Origin: Mesorhizobium sp. M1D.F.Ca.ET.043.01.1.1 | Lineage (GTDB): Bacteria; Pseudomonadota; Alphaproteobacteria; Rhizobiales; Rhizobiaceae | DNA: 64,000 bases | NCBI RefSeq assembly: GCF_003952385.1 | Contig: NZ_CP034444.1 | Location: forward strand, 682,001-746,000 | Reading direction: 5' to 3' | Shown here: positions 40,874-49,200 of the stretch, piece after piece | How the letters are laid out: each line of letters opens with the position of its first letter | Position numbering within the stretch: position 1 is the stretch's first letter | The notes under the pieces: generated by a model | Databases searched by the model: none | Told to the model about the DNA's origin: nothing | The model's input: the letters and a program-made list of their open reading frames with translations, nothing else | Program-made: the position numbers and the translations under genes

Positions 40874-41086
40874 AAGTCTCCTGTTGCGTTGGCGAGCTCC
40901 GCCCTGCCTCCGCTACGCGGAAACCCAGGTAGATCGAACATGGGAGCTCCCGGGGCAAACGCCTGCGGATCGCGGTTGTTCCGTCACCGATGGCTAAATG
41001 ATCCGGCTCCGCCGAGGGAGCCCGGGAACCGTCGCGGCGGCTTCGCATTGTTAGCATTGCATGATTTGACACGCCGAAGGCCCGCC

Positions 41087-41425
41087 ATGAATGAAGCCCT
41101 CGTCAGAAGCGATATGCCCTTTCGCCGCCCGGTGGCGATTGCCGTCGGCGCCGGCTTCAGACGAGAGATCGCTTCGCTGGCCGCGATGGAGAATTTCCTC
41201 ACCGAATGGCCGCCGGCGATGCGCGGCGACTGCTATCGCGCGGCAGTGCGGGCCTGCGAGGCGGCGAGGACGGGAGACGTGAAGCTCCAGGAAGTGCGGC
41301 GGACCTTCCTCGCCTTCGCCCAGAAGGCCGGCATTCTATGGACGGGCATCGATCCGGTGACGGCGCTGCGCGAAGCCAAGATCAGGCGCGTCAGGGCCAG
41401 GCGCGAGAACCAGCCGCGGCTATGA
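41087..41425 (+). CDS. DUF982 protein
   Basis: A 112-residue protein with the DUF982 pattern: FRRPVAIAVGAGFRREIASL, AMENFLTEWPPAMRGDCYRA and RACEAARTGDVKLQEVRRTF. It begins with ATG 41087 and is followed by a strong hairpin at 41431. DUF982 proteins are common in Rhizobiales, often on symbiosis plasmids and islands, with no assigned function. The open frame continues upstream to 40460, but that part is the shadow of the DUF1236 gene. Confidence 0.82.
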   Translation: MNEALVRSDMPFRRPVAIAVGAGFRREIASLAAMENFLTEWPPAMRGDCYRAAVRACEAARTGDVKLQEVRRTFLAFAQKAGILWTGIDPVTALREAKIRRVRARRENQPRL

Positions 41426-41430
41426 AAGAA

Positions 41431-41458
41431 AAAGCCCCTCGCGAGGGCGAAGGGCTTT
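41431..41458. terminator. Bidirectional hairpin between DUF982 and leader-like peptide 3
   Basis: AAAGCCC (41431-41437) and GGGCTTT (41452-41458), with a nested CTCGCGAGGGC. A/T runs on both sides allow termination of both convergent genes. Confidence 0.75.
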
Positions 41459-41496
41459 CGAGCAGTTGTTTGCGGCGAACGGCAGCGCAACGCGGC

Positions 41497-41589
41497 TCAG
41501 ACAGACTGCTGCGACGGCGGAACATCGGCCGTCACCGCGGACAGCTTCTCGCGCTTCACCAGCACCGGCTTTTCATAGATCCTTTTCAT
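41497..41589 (-). CDS. RiPP precursor-like peptide 3 (lasso-type leader motif), 30 aa
   Basis: The peptide begins MKRIYEKPVLVKREKLSAVT and ends with a ten-residue tail (ADVPPSQQSV). It keeps Tyr5, Pro8, Leu10, Lys12-Arg13, Leu16, Ser17, Ala18, Thr20 and Ala21 of its two sisters 26 kb away; the leader glycine is replaced by Glu14. GGGGGT precedes the ATG; an in-frame ATG four codons upstream is an alternative. The tail has Asp only at its first position after Ala21, so no classical lasso ring. It has its own TTGACA promoter. Confidence 0.75.
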   Translation of the reverse strand: MKRIYEKPVLVKREKLSAVTADVPPSQQSV

Positions 41590-41620
41590 CTTTACCCCCA
41601 TTTGCTCGCTTTGCTTGCGC

Positions 41621-41650
41621 AGGTTCACGCCACAACCATGGCGCTGTCAA
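41621..41650 (-). promoter_or_regulatory. Promoter of leader-like peptide 3
   Basis: Minus strand: TTGACA (41650-41645), 18-base spacer, GAACCT (41626-41621), then GCGC. It shares GGCGT-x-x-ACCTGCGC with the peptide 2 promoter. Confidence 0.55.
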
Positions 41651-41772
41651 TCGCAAGGGCATCGCATGGCAAACTTTGCCGGCACCGGTGTGGCGCATGC
41701 GCAACGCCGCTCACTGCCGCCCAAACCCTGTCCGGCAGCGGTCGACATCGATTGGCGGGAAGGAGGCTGCCG

Positions 41773-41994
41773 TCAGGTCGGCGACGTTTCGCTGAGCGCC
41801 TCGGTGACGAAGGATGCGGCGATCAGGTCGTCCGCATCGATGCGTAGGGAGCCGTCGCCGCCTCCCATGATGGCCGCGACCTTCTGGAAGGTCTTCATCT
41901 CGTGTTCGGTGATCCTGGCGTCCTGCATCCGGGCTTTCAGATCGGCGACGCGCATCCCGAGCGAGCGGGATGTTCCGATTTCTCGTTTCGACAT
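41773..41994 (-). CDS. Hypothetical protein, 73 aa
   Basis: GAGGAGGA lies 9 bases before ATG 41994. The protein is helical (SLGMRVADLKARMQDARITE, HEMKTFQKVAAIMGGGDGSL), with an acidic end. It has no signal peptide or membrane segment. No family was recognised. It is upstream of peptide 3 on the same strand, 123 bp from that gene's -35, so it is probably a separate transcript. Confidence 0.6.
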   Translation of the reverse strand: MSKREIGTSRSLGMRVADLKARMQDARITEHEMKTFQKVAAIMGGGDGSLRIDADDLIAASFVTEALSETSPT

Positions 41995-42222
41995 GTTGAC
42001 TAGTCCTCCTCGCCCCCAGCCCGTGCCTGTTTTCGCCGCCGCCCGAATCCGCATCCTGCCCGTGCTTTGTGTTGTCTATGAGACAAGACGAACCAGAGGC
42101 GGCAACGTCCGCTCAGACGGAAGGTTCCGTAAGCGTATGGTAACAAAATAATACTGGGTTATGGCCCCCCGCCTGAGCCGGCGACGGGCCATCCAGCTTG
42201 CTGGCCGGGTATCAGCGGCCGG

Positions 42223-42522
42223 TTACTGCAGCACCTTGACGATCTTGCGGGTACCGGGGTCGACGATAATCGTCTGGTTATCGACGACCACGTAGCGGTA
42301 TTTCACGTTCGGCACTTCGCGCAGCTCAACGGTGTCGGGAAGCGTGCTGCCGATGCTGAGCTCAACGCCGGGAACCTTCACCGAGGCCAGCGGCTGCTTG
42401 TGTACATATTCCTTGATGACGGTTTCCTGCTCGGGCTCGATGACAACATCCTGTGCGGCTACGGCGCCTGCCCCGGCCAGAAGCAGAAGGCCAGCGGCGG
42501 CTGTGGTGAAGTGCATTCTCAT
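42223..42522 (-). CDS. DUF1236 protein, copy 2 (99 aa)
   Basis: Signal peptide MRMHFTTAAAGLLLLAGAGA (cleavage near AAQ), then VIKEYVHKQPLASVKVPGVEL, GSTLPDTVELREVPNVKYRY and DNQTIIVDPGTRKIVKVLQ. It aligns along its full length with the copy at 40571. AAGGAGACGACC precedes the ATG. It is divergent from copy 3, with about 215 bp of promoter region between them. Confidence 0.85.
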   Translation of the reverse strand: MRMHFTTAAAGLLLLAGAGAVAAQDVVIEPEQETVIKEYVHKQPLASVKVPGVELSIGSTLPDTVELREVPNVKYRYVVVDNQTIIVDPGTRKIVKVLQ

Positions 42523-42738
42523 GGTCGTCTCCTTTATGGATCAATCGCCTCCGCTGCGCCTGCGATTTTCCACAGCCGGTCCGGCATTGGCCCAACGCCA
42601 GCGCCCAAACCTTGTTCCTGCAAATCGCCACCGGCGCTCTCACAAAACGTCACCTCGGCTTCGCAAAACATTTCGGAACAATGCTTTTAAGCCCGGGTTT
42701 ATCCGAGTGAAGGGACCGACTTTCCGAGGAGAAACCAG

Positions 42739-43656
42739 ATGAAACACCTGCTGATCACGAGCATGATCGCGCTCGGCGTCGGTTGCGGCGCCGCGATGGC
42801 GCAGACCGAATCCGTGCAGCCGAGCGGCGACAATAACTGTGCCGCCGGCCAGGCCGACTGCCAGAAGGGCGGCAAGGCGGGCGAACAGGCCAAAGGTAAG
42901 ATGAAGTCGCAGACCGAGCAGAATGCCCAGGGCAAGGCGGGCGCCAACACCGAAGAGCAGGCCCAGGGCAAAGCCAAGATGAAGACCGATGAGCAAGCTC
43001 AGGGTCAGGCCGGCACCAGCACCGAGCAACAGGCTCAGGGCAAGGCCAAGATGAAGACCGATGAGCAGGCCCAGGGTCAAGCTGGCACCAAGACTGAGGA
43101 GCAGGCTCAGGGTACGGCCAAATGCAAGACCGGCATGGCCAACTGTCCGAAGGGCTCGAACGAACAGGCCCAGGGCAAGACGAAGATGAAGAGCACTGAG
43201 CAGAACGCCCAGGGCAAGACGGGCACAAGCACTGAGCAGAACGCTCAGAGCAAGACCGGTACGACCACCGAGCAGAACGCCCAGGGTACCACCAAGATGC
43301 AGACCCAGCAGAATGCTCAGGGCAAGACGGGCACAAGCACCGAGCAGAATGCTCAGGGCACCGTCCAGACCGACCAGAACAAGACGGCCTCGATCACCAA
43401 CGTGACGGTCGAGCAGAAGACGCAAATCACGCAGATCATCCACGAGACCCACGTGCAGCCGGTCGCGAGTGTCGACTTCGACATCTCGGTCGGCGTCGAG
43501 ATCCCGCGGCACAAGATCCGCCTGCATCGAGTGCCGGCCCGCATCGTCAAGATCGTTCCGGCTTATGAATCCTATGAATACTTCGTGCTGGCCGACGGAC
43601 GCATCATCATCGTCGATCCGGACACCTACGAGATCGTGGCGATCCTGGAGGCCTGA
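42739..43656 (+). CDS. DUF1236 protein, copy 3, with a long repetitive insert (305 aa)
   Basis: Signal peptide MKHLLITSMIALGVGCGAAM. Residues about 50-215 are a degenerate 11-13-residue repeat of the form EQAQGKAKMKTD / TEQNAQGKTGTS, rich in Gln, Gly, Lys and Thr, with two CxxGxxxC-like pairs (NNCAAGQADC, KCKTGMANC). The last 90 residues are the DUF1236 domain (HETHVQPVASVDFDISVGVE to GRIIIVDPDTYEIVAILEA). The repeat resembles LEA-like hydrophilic stress proteins. The repeat number is probably variable between strains. Confidence 0.82.
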   Translation: MKHLLITSMIALGVGCGAAMAQTESVQPSGDNNCAAGQADCQKGGKAGEQAKGKMKSQTEQNAQGKAGANTEEQAQGKAKMKTDEQAQGQAGTSTEQQAQGKAKMKTDEQAQGQAGTKTEEQAQGTAKCKTGMANCPKGSNEQAQGKTKMKSTEQNAQGKTGTSTEQNAQSKTGTTTEQNAQGTTKMQTQQNAQGKTGTSTEQNAQGTVQTDQNKTASITNVTVEQKTQITQIIHETHVQPVASVDFDISVGVEIPRHKIRLHRVPARIVKIVPAYESYEYFVLADGRIIIVDPDTYEIVAILEA

Positions 43657-43936
43657 TCCGGACGGCATTCCCAACTGGACGAGGTCCGCCGCGCCGCAAG
43701 GCATGGCGGGCCGTTTCTTTCCGAGGCGGGAATTCGCAAATCCATGAAACAGGCTCTATGAAACTCGGCTCCGCGGCCTTCGGAGGAAATCTGTGGGTCG
43801 GGGCTCCCGATGAGGAAGGGACGTCGGCCGTCGTGCAAAATTGCGCGATGATTGGGGACAGACTCTTAAGCGCATCGCGATCTTTCAGTGTCGCTCCTGC
43901 GCTCTACGCCTTTGATCTTACGCCTGTCTTTATACA

Positions 43937-44029
43937 CTAGCCGAGCAGGATTCCGGCAGCCGCGAAGACGATGCAGAGGCCGAAAGCAGGCGCGAGAAGC
44001 CACCGCGCCTCATAGACGCTGCGGTCCAT
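43937..44029 (-). CDS. 30-residue single-span membrane protein
   Basis: AGGAGG with a 5-base gap precedes ATG 44029. The peptide starts MDRSVYEARW and continues as one hydrophobic helix (LLAPAFGLCIVFAAAGILLG). It is too short for most gene callers, and its ribosome site is better than that of the longer frame starting at 44188. A small membrane regulator is possible, but no family was recognised. Confidence 0.55.
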   Translation of the reverse strand: MDRSVYEARWLLAPAFGLCIVFAAAGILLG

Positions 44030-44259
44030 CAGTTCCTCCTGATTAACGTGATGGAAGGGAACGGATCGGCCTCGGCTTGGTTCCTGAAAGCAGAAGTCCA
44101 AGACCCTTGTCCTTGCGGCATCAGCCGAAAGGCCTACGGGATCGTTGCGGGCGTTGTTCAGCCTTGCGATCACACCGGAAAGGTGCAAGGGTCAGGGTGG
44201 GTAGAGGAATGGGCGAGATTGCCGACGATCACGAACGGTCGCGGCGCTCGGTTGGGCAA

Positions 44260-44556
44260 ATGTATTTTCCGCAGTTTCTTGTGGGAATGACGGCAACGCT
44301 CCTGGTGCTTCTCGGATGGACTTACGCGTCCACCGGGTCGGTCTGGGAATCGCTGGGCTGGACATTTCTGGCGGGCGTGGTGCTGCAGGCAGGCTACTTC
44401 GTGGCCGTGCTGTGGCTCGTGCACGCCGAAAGCCGGGTGACGGACGAGAGCAAGGCGACCGATGCCGGCGCCCCTGCCAAGCTGCCGGGCCCGTTCGAGC
44501 GGGACGGCATCGTCCATGCGCTGATCTCGCGGCTGTTCCCGAGGCTGCTGCCGTAA
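44260..44556 (+). CDS. exoX: ExoX-like exopolysaccharide production repressor
   Basis: A 98-residue protein starting MYFPQFLVGMTATLLVLLGW with two membrane helices (residues 7-25 and 33-55; SLGWTFLAGVVLQAGYFVAV) and a soluble tail. It matches the layout of rhizobial ExoX/PsiA-type repressors, which act after transcription at the inner membrane to lower exopolysaccharide synthesis, with ExoY as the known partner. ATG 44260 has a weak ribosome site; ATG 44209 is an alternative. No exo biosynthesis gene is in the window. The symbol is by family resemblance. Confidence 0.75.
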   Translation: MYFPQFLVGMTATLLVLLGWTYASTGSVWESLGWTFLAGVVLQAGYFVAVLWLVHAESRVTDESKATDAGAPAKLPGPFERDGIVHALISRLFPRLLP

Positions 44557-45206
44557 GGCGGTTCAGCGTTCGCCCCTCCGACGTCGTCATCCCTGGGCGC
44601 AGCGACGCGAGGCGCAAGGACCAGGCATTGGCCACATCGGAGCGCGGGTGCAGAATTCCGCTCCGGGCTGCTTCGGCTGAGGTCACGGAAGGATCCCAGG
44701 TCTCCGCGATGGAGCTTCGCTCCTGCCTCGCCCCGGGGTAACGACAGTGAGGCTGGCGCGTCGCGCCAAAACGGGCGACGCGCTTGCCGGTAGGGCCGAT
44801 CAGCGCGCCGGGGCAGCCGTAGCCGAGCGCACCGTTTCGGAAGACGAGAAGACGACGAAGCCAAAATCAGCACCGCGGCGGCGACAATCAGCGAGCCGAT
44901 CGCCACGACCGGCTCGACCTCCGGGTGGCCTTCCGCCAGCATCCAGTAAAGCGCCGGCAGCATGATCACGATGCCGACCGTGTAAAAGCCGTAATGGATC
45001 ATGGCGATGCGGCGCTCGGCCTTGGCCGGATTGAGCGCATAGTAACCGCCGAAGATCGCGCTGGTCACCCAACCGAGAAGGTTGATGTGGGCATGCGCCG
45101 GGAATGCGCCGTGGTTGCCCGAAATCGCCATCTCCAGCCCGGCGGCAATGCCCAGGATCAGAAAGACGACGGCAGTTTTAAAGAAAAGCTCCGAGACCCG
45201 CGGCAT
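44394..45206 (-). CDS. Haem-copper-oxidase-like small membrane protein with run-on C-terminus
   Basis: Residues 1-120 hold four membrane spans and the conserved histidine text GAFPAHAHINLLGWVTSAIF (about 30-49), like short proteins related to cbb3 oxidase subunit I. The usual protein of this type ends soon after the last span (about 125-130 residues). Here the frame continues for about 140 basic, low-complexity residues through a REP-like repeat and antisense to exoX. The true product may end near 44800 after a frameshift around the Ser-rich SSSSRLPKR. Start MPRVSELF at 45206. Confidence 0.5.
   Translation of the reverse strand: MPRVSELFFKTAVVFLILGIAAGLEMAISGNHGAFPAHAHINLLGWVTSAIFGGYYALNPAKAERRIAMIHYGFYTVGIVIMLPALYWMLAEGHPEVEPVVAIGSLIVAAAVLILASSSSRLPKRCARLRLPRRADRPYRQARRPFWRDAPASLSLPRGEAGAKLHRGDLGSFRDLSRSSPERNSAPALRCGQCLVLAPRVAAPRDDDVGGANAEPPYGSSLGNSREISAWTMPSRSNGPGSLAGAPASVALLSSVTRLSACTSHSTATK
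44578..44740. repeat. REP-like region, degenerate
   Basis: GACGTCGTCATCCCTGGGCGCAGCGACGCG, then ACGGAAGGATCCCAGGTCTCCGC. One arm is like the CGTCATCC element at 60638 and the rest is diverged. It underlies the run-on tail of the minus-strand frame at 44394. Confidence 0.55.
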
Positions 45207-45399
45207 TTGATGTCCTCCCAATGCCCTGTGAAACCCTCACCCGCCAACTCTACACGCCGCAAGGCATATTAGCCATGACACCCGGGGAGCGGCGGCGCGT
45301 TTTGGTGTGGATTTTGGGACAGTGTCCGGCGGGGTCGGAAAGCTCGACAATGTTTCAGCCGCTGACGGGGCAGCCTCTGTCCTGCCGGCGGCGCCGCGC

Positions 45400-45693
45400 T
45401 CAGGACTCGCGGCCATGACGGCGATCGTCAACGACGCGCGCAAGCACCTCGGTGGGGTCGCGGTCGACAGGCAGCGCGAGCGCGTTTTCGATGTCGAAGG
45501 CGGTGAGGCCGATGTCTCGGCGCTCGCATTCGGTCATGGCGGCAAGGCCCGCGAGGTCGCTGCGCGCCTTCCAGAAGCGCGGCAGCCACAGCAGCGCCGA
45601 CGTTACAACGGCCAGCAGCCGGAAAAGCCGCGAGGGAGAAGCATGTGACAGGCGATCGGCTGCGAGGCCGACGAAAGGAACCGTCGTTGTCAT
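45400..45693 (-). CDS. DUF1127 protein, 97 aa
   Basis: Residues 18-45 contain a hydrophobic helix (LFRLLAVVTSALLWLPRFW) and 46-75 the DUF1127 signature (DLAGLAAMTECERRDIGLTAFDIENAL). This longer form with an N-terminal amphipathic or membrane helix is common in Rhizobiales. The end is Asp/Arg-rich. The start is an ATG after CGGAGACCACACC. It is monocistronic and of unknown role. Confidence 0.75.
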   Translation of the reverse strand: MTTTVPFVGLAADRLSHASPSRLFRLLAVVTSALLWLPRFWKARSDLAGLAAMTECERRDIGLTAFDIENALALPVDRDPTEVLARVVDDRRHGRES

Positions 45694-45840
45694 GGTGTGG
45701 TCTCCGTCCTCGAACTGTCTTGAGCGACAGCGAGGATGAGGGTAGCCGGCGCCTGGCCGGAGATCGTGAAGTCCCGCCGAAACTTCGGGGAAATTGCGGC
45801 GAAACCGGCGGGCGCCGGCGCCTGGTCGTCCGGCATAGTA

Positions 45841-47382
45841 TCAATCCGGCAGGCCGGCCTCGCGCAGACCCGCGGCGACGCGCTCCGGCGTGCCCGTCTC
45901 AAAAGGCAGCTGGTCCCAGACCTTGGCGACCGTCAGCCCCGGATTGCTTTCCAGCAGCCTGACGCAAACGCGCCGTGCCTCATCCTTGCGGCCGGCATGG
46001 ACAAGCGTCGTCACCAGCCAGCGCAGCGCCCAGGTGGCGCCAGGCTGCCGGCTGACCCCGCGCTGGATCATGACCAACGCTTCCTCGTAGCGTTCGGCAA
46101 TGAAATGGGCGGCGCCGATGCCGATCTCGGCCATGTAGCCCATCGGGTCGCGCGGGCTCAGCCGTTCGAAATGCTCGAACTTCTCGATCGCCGCCTCGGG
46201 CCGCTCGCGATAGACATCGAGCCAGGCGCTGCGCAGCCAGGCCCAGGCGGAATTCGGATCGAGCGTGCGCGCCCGCGCCAGATGCATCTCGGCGACCTCA
46301 TAGTCGCGGGCAAAGGAATGCGCGGCGCCGAGCACGGCAAGCACCATCGGGTCGTCGCCGGAGAGCGCCGCCCCCTTCTGCGCCAGGCGCAGGCCCTCCT
46401 CCCGAGACGCCGCCGGCGCTTCGGTCCAATGGTAGGCGACGCGCTGCAGATGGCACCAGGCAAGCAGCGAAAGCGCCAGCGGATAGTCGGGCTCGATCGC
46501 GATCGCCCGTTCAAGCAGCGTCCCGGCCTCGTCATTCTGCGCCCGGTCGAGCGACCAGGTGAGCGGAAAGGCGCGCAGCACGTAGTCGTAGGCGGCAAGG
46601 CTTTCCGGCCGCTTGCGCCGCGAACGCTCGATCTCTGCGGACAGGATGGAGGGCTGGATGGCGCCGACGACACTCTCGGCAAACCGATCCTGGAGGTCGA
46701 ACACGTCGGCCATGGTGCCGTCATAGCGGTTGGCCCAGATCGTCTTGCCGGACGACTGGTCGATGAGTTGTCCGGTGAGACGGATGTGGTCGCCGGCCTT
46801 GCGGACGCTGCCGGTCAGCACATAGCGCACGCCGAGCTCGGCGCCGGCCCGTTTCACGCCGTCGGCCTGCCCTTTGTAGGCGAAGCTCGAGTTGCGGGCG
46901 ATGACGAACAGCCACCGCATGCGCGACAGCGCCGTGATGATCTCGTCGACCATGCCGTCAGCGAAATAATCCTGCGCCGGGTCGCCGCTGAGATTCTCGA
47001 AGGGCAGCACCGCGATCGACGGCGCGTCGCCGGCGCCCTCGCCCGCCCCGCCGGCCGACGCGCCACGGTCTCCGATGCGACGGACACGATCCTCGTCGAT
47101 CACATAGCCTCGCCGCAGTACGGTGCGGATCAGGCCGTCCGCCTCAGGGCCGAGGGCCTTGCGGATATCCTTCATGCATTGGGTGAGGGAATCGTCGGAG
47201 ACGGCGATGTTCGGCCAGACGGCATTGACCAGTTCGTCCTTGCCGATCACGCGGCCGGCATTCTCCAGGAGATAGATGAGCAGCGAGAGCGATTTGGCGC
47301 GCAGGTCGACGTCGAGCCCGCCCCTCTGCAGCCTGCCCTTGTGCAGATCGAGCCTGTGGCCGGAGAATTCGAACGTCGTCAT
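45841..47382 (-). CDS. CadC/OmpR-type winged-helix regulator with TolB-like and TPR domains
   Basis: A 513-residue protein. Residues 1-95 are an OmpR/CadC-type winged helix (LRAKSLSLLIYLLENAGRVIGK, DELVNAVWPNIAVSDDSLTQC). Residues about 120-240 hold the region common to adenylate-cyclase-like TPR proteins (IAVLPFENLSGDPAQDYFADG, GVRYVLTGSVRKAGDHIRLT). About 260-490 are TPR-like helices. There is no transmembrane helix, so it is a cytosolic transcription factor with a TolB-N-like module rather than true CadC. It has no cyclase domain. The target and signal are unknown. The neighbour is a methyltransferase, 83 bp upstream on the same strand. Confidence 0.85.
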   Translation of the reverse strand: MTTFEFSGHRLDLHKGRLQRGGLDVDLRAKSLSLLIYLLENAGRVIGKDELVNAVWPNIAVSDDSLTQCMKDIRKALGPEADGLIRTVLRRGYVIDEDRVRRIGDRGASAGGAGEGAGDAPSIAVLPFENLSGDPAQDYFADGMVDEIITALSRMRWLFVIARNSSFAYKGQADGVKRAGAELGVRYVLTGSVRKAGDHIRLTGQLIDQSSGKTIWANRYDGTMADVFDLQDRFAESVVGAIQPSILSAEIERSRRKRPESLAAYDYVLRAFPLTWSLDRAQNDEAGTLLERAIAIEPDYPLALSLLAWCHLQRVAYHWTEAPAASREEGLRLAQKGAALSGDDPMVLAVLGAAHSFARDYEVAEMHLARARTLDPNSAWAWLRSAWLDVYRERPEAAIEKFEHFERLSPRDPMGYMAEIGIGAAHFIAERYEEALVMIQRGVSRQPGATWALRWLVTTLVHAGRKDEARRVCVRLLESNPGLTVAKVWDQLPFETGTPERVAAGLREAGLPD

Positions 47383-47465
47383 GTCGCCCCCGAGGAGACA
47401 TCAAGCCTGTTCGGCCGCGCGACGAATAGGTGTCGATCAACACCCTAGCACATCTGAAGTCATCA

Positions 47466-48215
47466 CTACTGTCCCGCGACATCGGGCTTGCGGCCGCTGA
47501 AGATAGCATGGCCGGCGAAGAGCCAGGTGCAGTCGACCTCAGTGAAACCGGCTTCGGACAGCCAGGCAAGCTGCTCGGCAAGCGAGGACGGCTTGTCGAT
47601 CGGCTCGCCGTCGGGATTGCGGAAATAGTTCCAGCCGAGGCGGTTGAACTCGGCGAAGGCCGCAAGGTCGCCGTCGATCGCGAGCGAACGCGAACGCACC
47701 GCCTCGTCCCACTGGCGCGCGGCGATGGCGAGAGCGCGCGCGCTCGGCGGCCGCACGATATCAGCGACGACCAGCACGCCACCGGGGCTGAGCGCCTCCG
47801 CAAGGTCGGCAAACAGGATCCGTTTCTGTCGGCCGTCGAGATGGTGAATGGCAAGCGAGGAGACGATCGCATGCGGCGGCTCGGCAAAGCGTCGCCAGTC
47901 GCGATCCGCCAGCTCGAAGGCGGTCGTGGTCAGGCGGCCGGCATGATCGCGGCAGGTCTTCCGTGTCTGCTCGAGCATACGCTCAGAACCGTCGAGCGCC
48001 AGCACGCGGCTGTCCGGAAATCGCTCCAGCAGCGCGCGGCTGAGCAAGCCCTCGCCTGGGCAGAGCTCGACCAGCAGGCCGCCCGGCGCGGCGGGGATAA
48101 GGTCGGCGATCATCTCGATCTGGCGTTCGCGCTCGGGAACGAAGTAGCGCGCATAGTCGAGAAAGCTGCGGGAATTGTCCTCGTTCCAGTGCTGTGCGCC
48201 TTGCATGTCCGCCAT
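47466..48215 (-). CDS. Class I SAM-dependent methyltransferase
   Basis: A 249-residue protein with the SAM-binding motif LLVELCPGEGLLSRALLERF (residues 48-67), acidic motif II in SRVLALDGSERML and motif IV in HAIVSSLAIHHLDG. The glycine-rich loop ELCPGEG has Cys-Pro in place of the usual GxGxG, a known variant. The C-terminal half contains WNYFRNPDGEPIDKPSSLAEQ, as in UbiE/TrmA-like small-molecule methyltransferases. The substrate is unknown. Confidence 0.85.
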   Translation of the reverse strand: MADMQGAQHWNEDNSRSFLDYARYFVPERERQIEMIADLIPAAPGGLLVELCPGEGLLSRALLERFPDSRVLALDGSERMLEQTRKTCRDHAGRLTTTAFELADRDWRRFAEPPHAIVSSLAIHHLDGRQKRILFADLAEALSPGGVLVVADIVRPPSARALAIAARQWDEAVRSRSLAIDGDLAAFAEFNRLGWNYFRNPDGEPIDKPSSLAEQLAWLSEAGFTEVDCTWLFAGHAIFSGRKPDVAGQ

Positions 48216-48355
48216 GGTCGGCTCCTTCCTTTTCGGCCATGCTGCCCGAAGCCCCGCCTGCCGGCGTGATGCCCGGCTGAAATTCGGCTGAAATCGACGT
48301 GATGCGGCGGACCGCCGATCCCAGGCCTACAGGGGGAGATCGATGTCACCAACGA

Positions 48356-48384
48356 AAATGCCGCCGGGCTGAGGCCCGGCGGCA
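48356..48384 (-). terminator. Terminator after the Gly/Asn-rich secreted protein gene
   Basis: CCGCCGGGC (48361-48369), TGAG, GCCCGGCGG (48374-48382). On the minus strand the stem is followed by CATTTTCG, which is T-rich. Confidence 0.75.
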
Positions 48385-48417
48385 TGGCAGTTCACCCTCT
48401 GGGAGGTTGCGATCGCC

Positions 48418-49200
48418 TTACGGCGTGGATGTCGCCGCGGCGGCCTGGTCGATCTTGTCGGCCAGCACGTCCTTGGCCCAGTCCGTCACCTCCTGGTCGA
48501 CCGGCTTGTTGGCCATGTCCTGCAGGGCGGCGTCGAGCGAGGCATCATCGGGGGCAGGTGTATTGTCAACCGTGGCCTGGGCATCCGCGACCGCTTGGGT
48601 GTCATCGGCGACTGCCGTGTTCTGCGCGTCGACCTGCGCCTGCACGTCGGCGATCTGCGCCGCCAGAGCCGCCTTCTCGTCATCGGTCATATTGGACTGG
48701 TCAGTCGCATTGAGGTCGTCGAGCTGCTGATTGAGCGTGTCGAGCGTGGCCTGGTCGGCGGCCAGCTTGGCGTTTGCGGCATCAAGCGCGGCCTGCGCGT
48801 TCTTGGCCGCCGCCGCCTGCGTCACATAAGCCTGAATGCCTGCGAACTTCTTGCTCTTGGAGTTCATGTAGGCGTTGATGTTGCGCTGCAGCGAGTTCAG
48901 CCGGCCGAGCTTGGCATGGATGTTCTTTTCCTTGGGTGTCGCGGCCGCGGCCGTATCATCCGTGACGTCGTCGGTCGACTTCGCCAGCTGACCCGGAGCC
49001 GATGCCTTGCCATGCGAGGCGCCGCTATTGCCCTTGCCGCCGCCATGGCCATTGCCGTTACCGCCGCCATTGCCGTTGCCGCCGCCGTGGTTGCCGCCGT
49101 TGCCGTTGCCGCCACCGTTGCCACCGGCCCCGGCAAGGGCCGGAGCGGCCGCGAGCGCCAGAATGGCCAGTGACGCCAAGAGTGTTTTTCGGATTGTCAT
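48418..49200 (-). CDS. Secreted Gly/Asn-rich protein with coiled-coil domain, 260 aa
   Basis: Signal peptide MTIRKTLLASLAILALAAAP (cleavage after ALA). Residues 25-65 are a Gly/Asn/His low-complexity repeat (GGNGNGGNHGGGNGNGGG). The rest is alpha-helical with strong heptads (AKLAADQATLDTLNQQLDDL, AALAAQIADVQAQVDAQNTA), Ala/Asp/Gln-rich and cysteine-free. It may be a periplasmic or secreted structural coiled coil. No family was recognised. It is monocistronic, with a terminator at 48356. Confidence 0.75.
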   Translation of the reverse strand: MTIRKTLLASLAILALAAAPALAGAGGNGGGNGNGGNHGGGNGNGGGNGNGHGGGKGNSGASHGKASAPGQLAKSTDDVTDDTAAAATPKEKNIHAKLGRLNSLQRNINAYMNSKSKKFAGIQAYVTQAAAAKNAQAALDAANAKLAADQATLDTLNQQLDDLNATDQSNMTDDEKAALAAQIADVQAQVDAQNTAVADDTQAVADAQATVDNTPAPDDASLDAALQDMANKPVDQEVTDWAKDVLADKIDQAAAATSTP

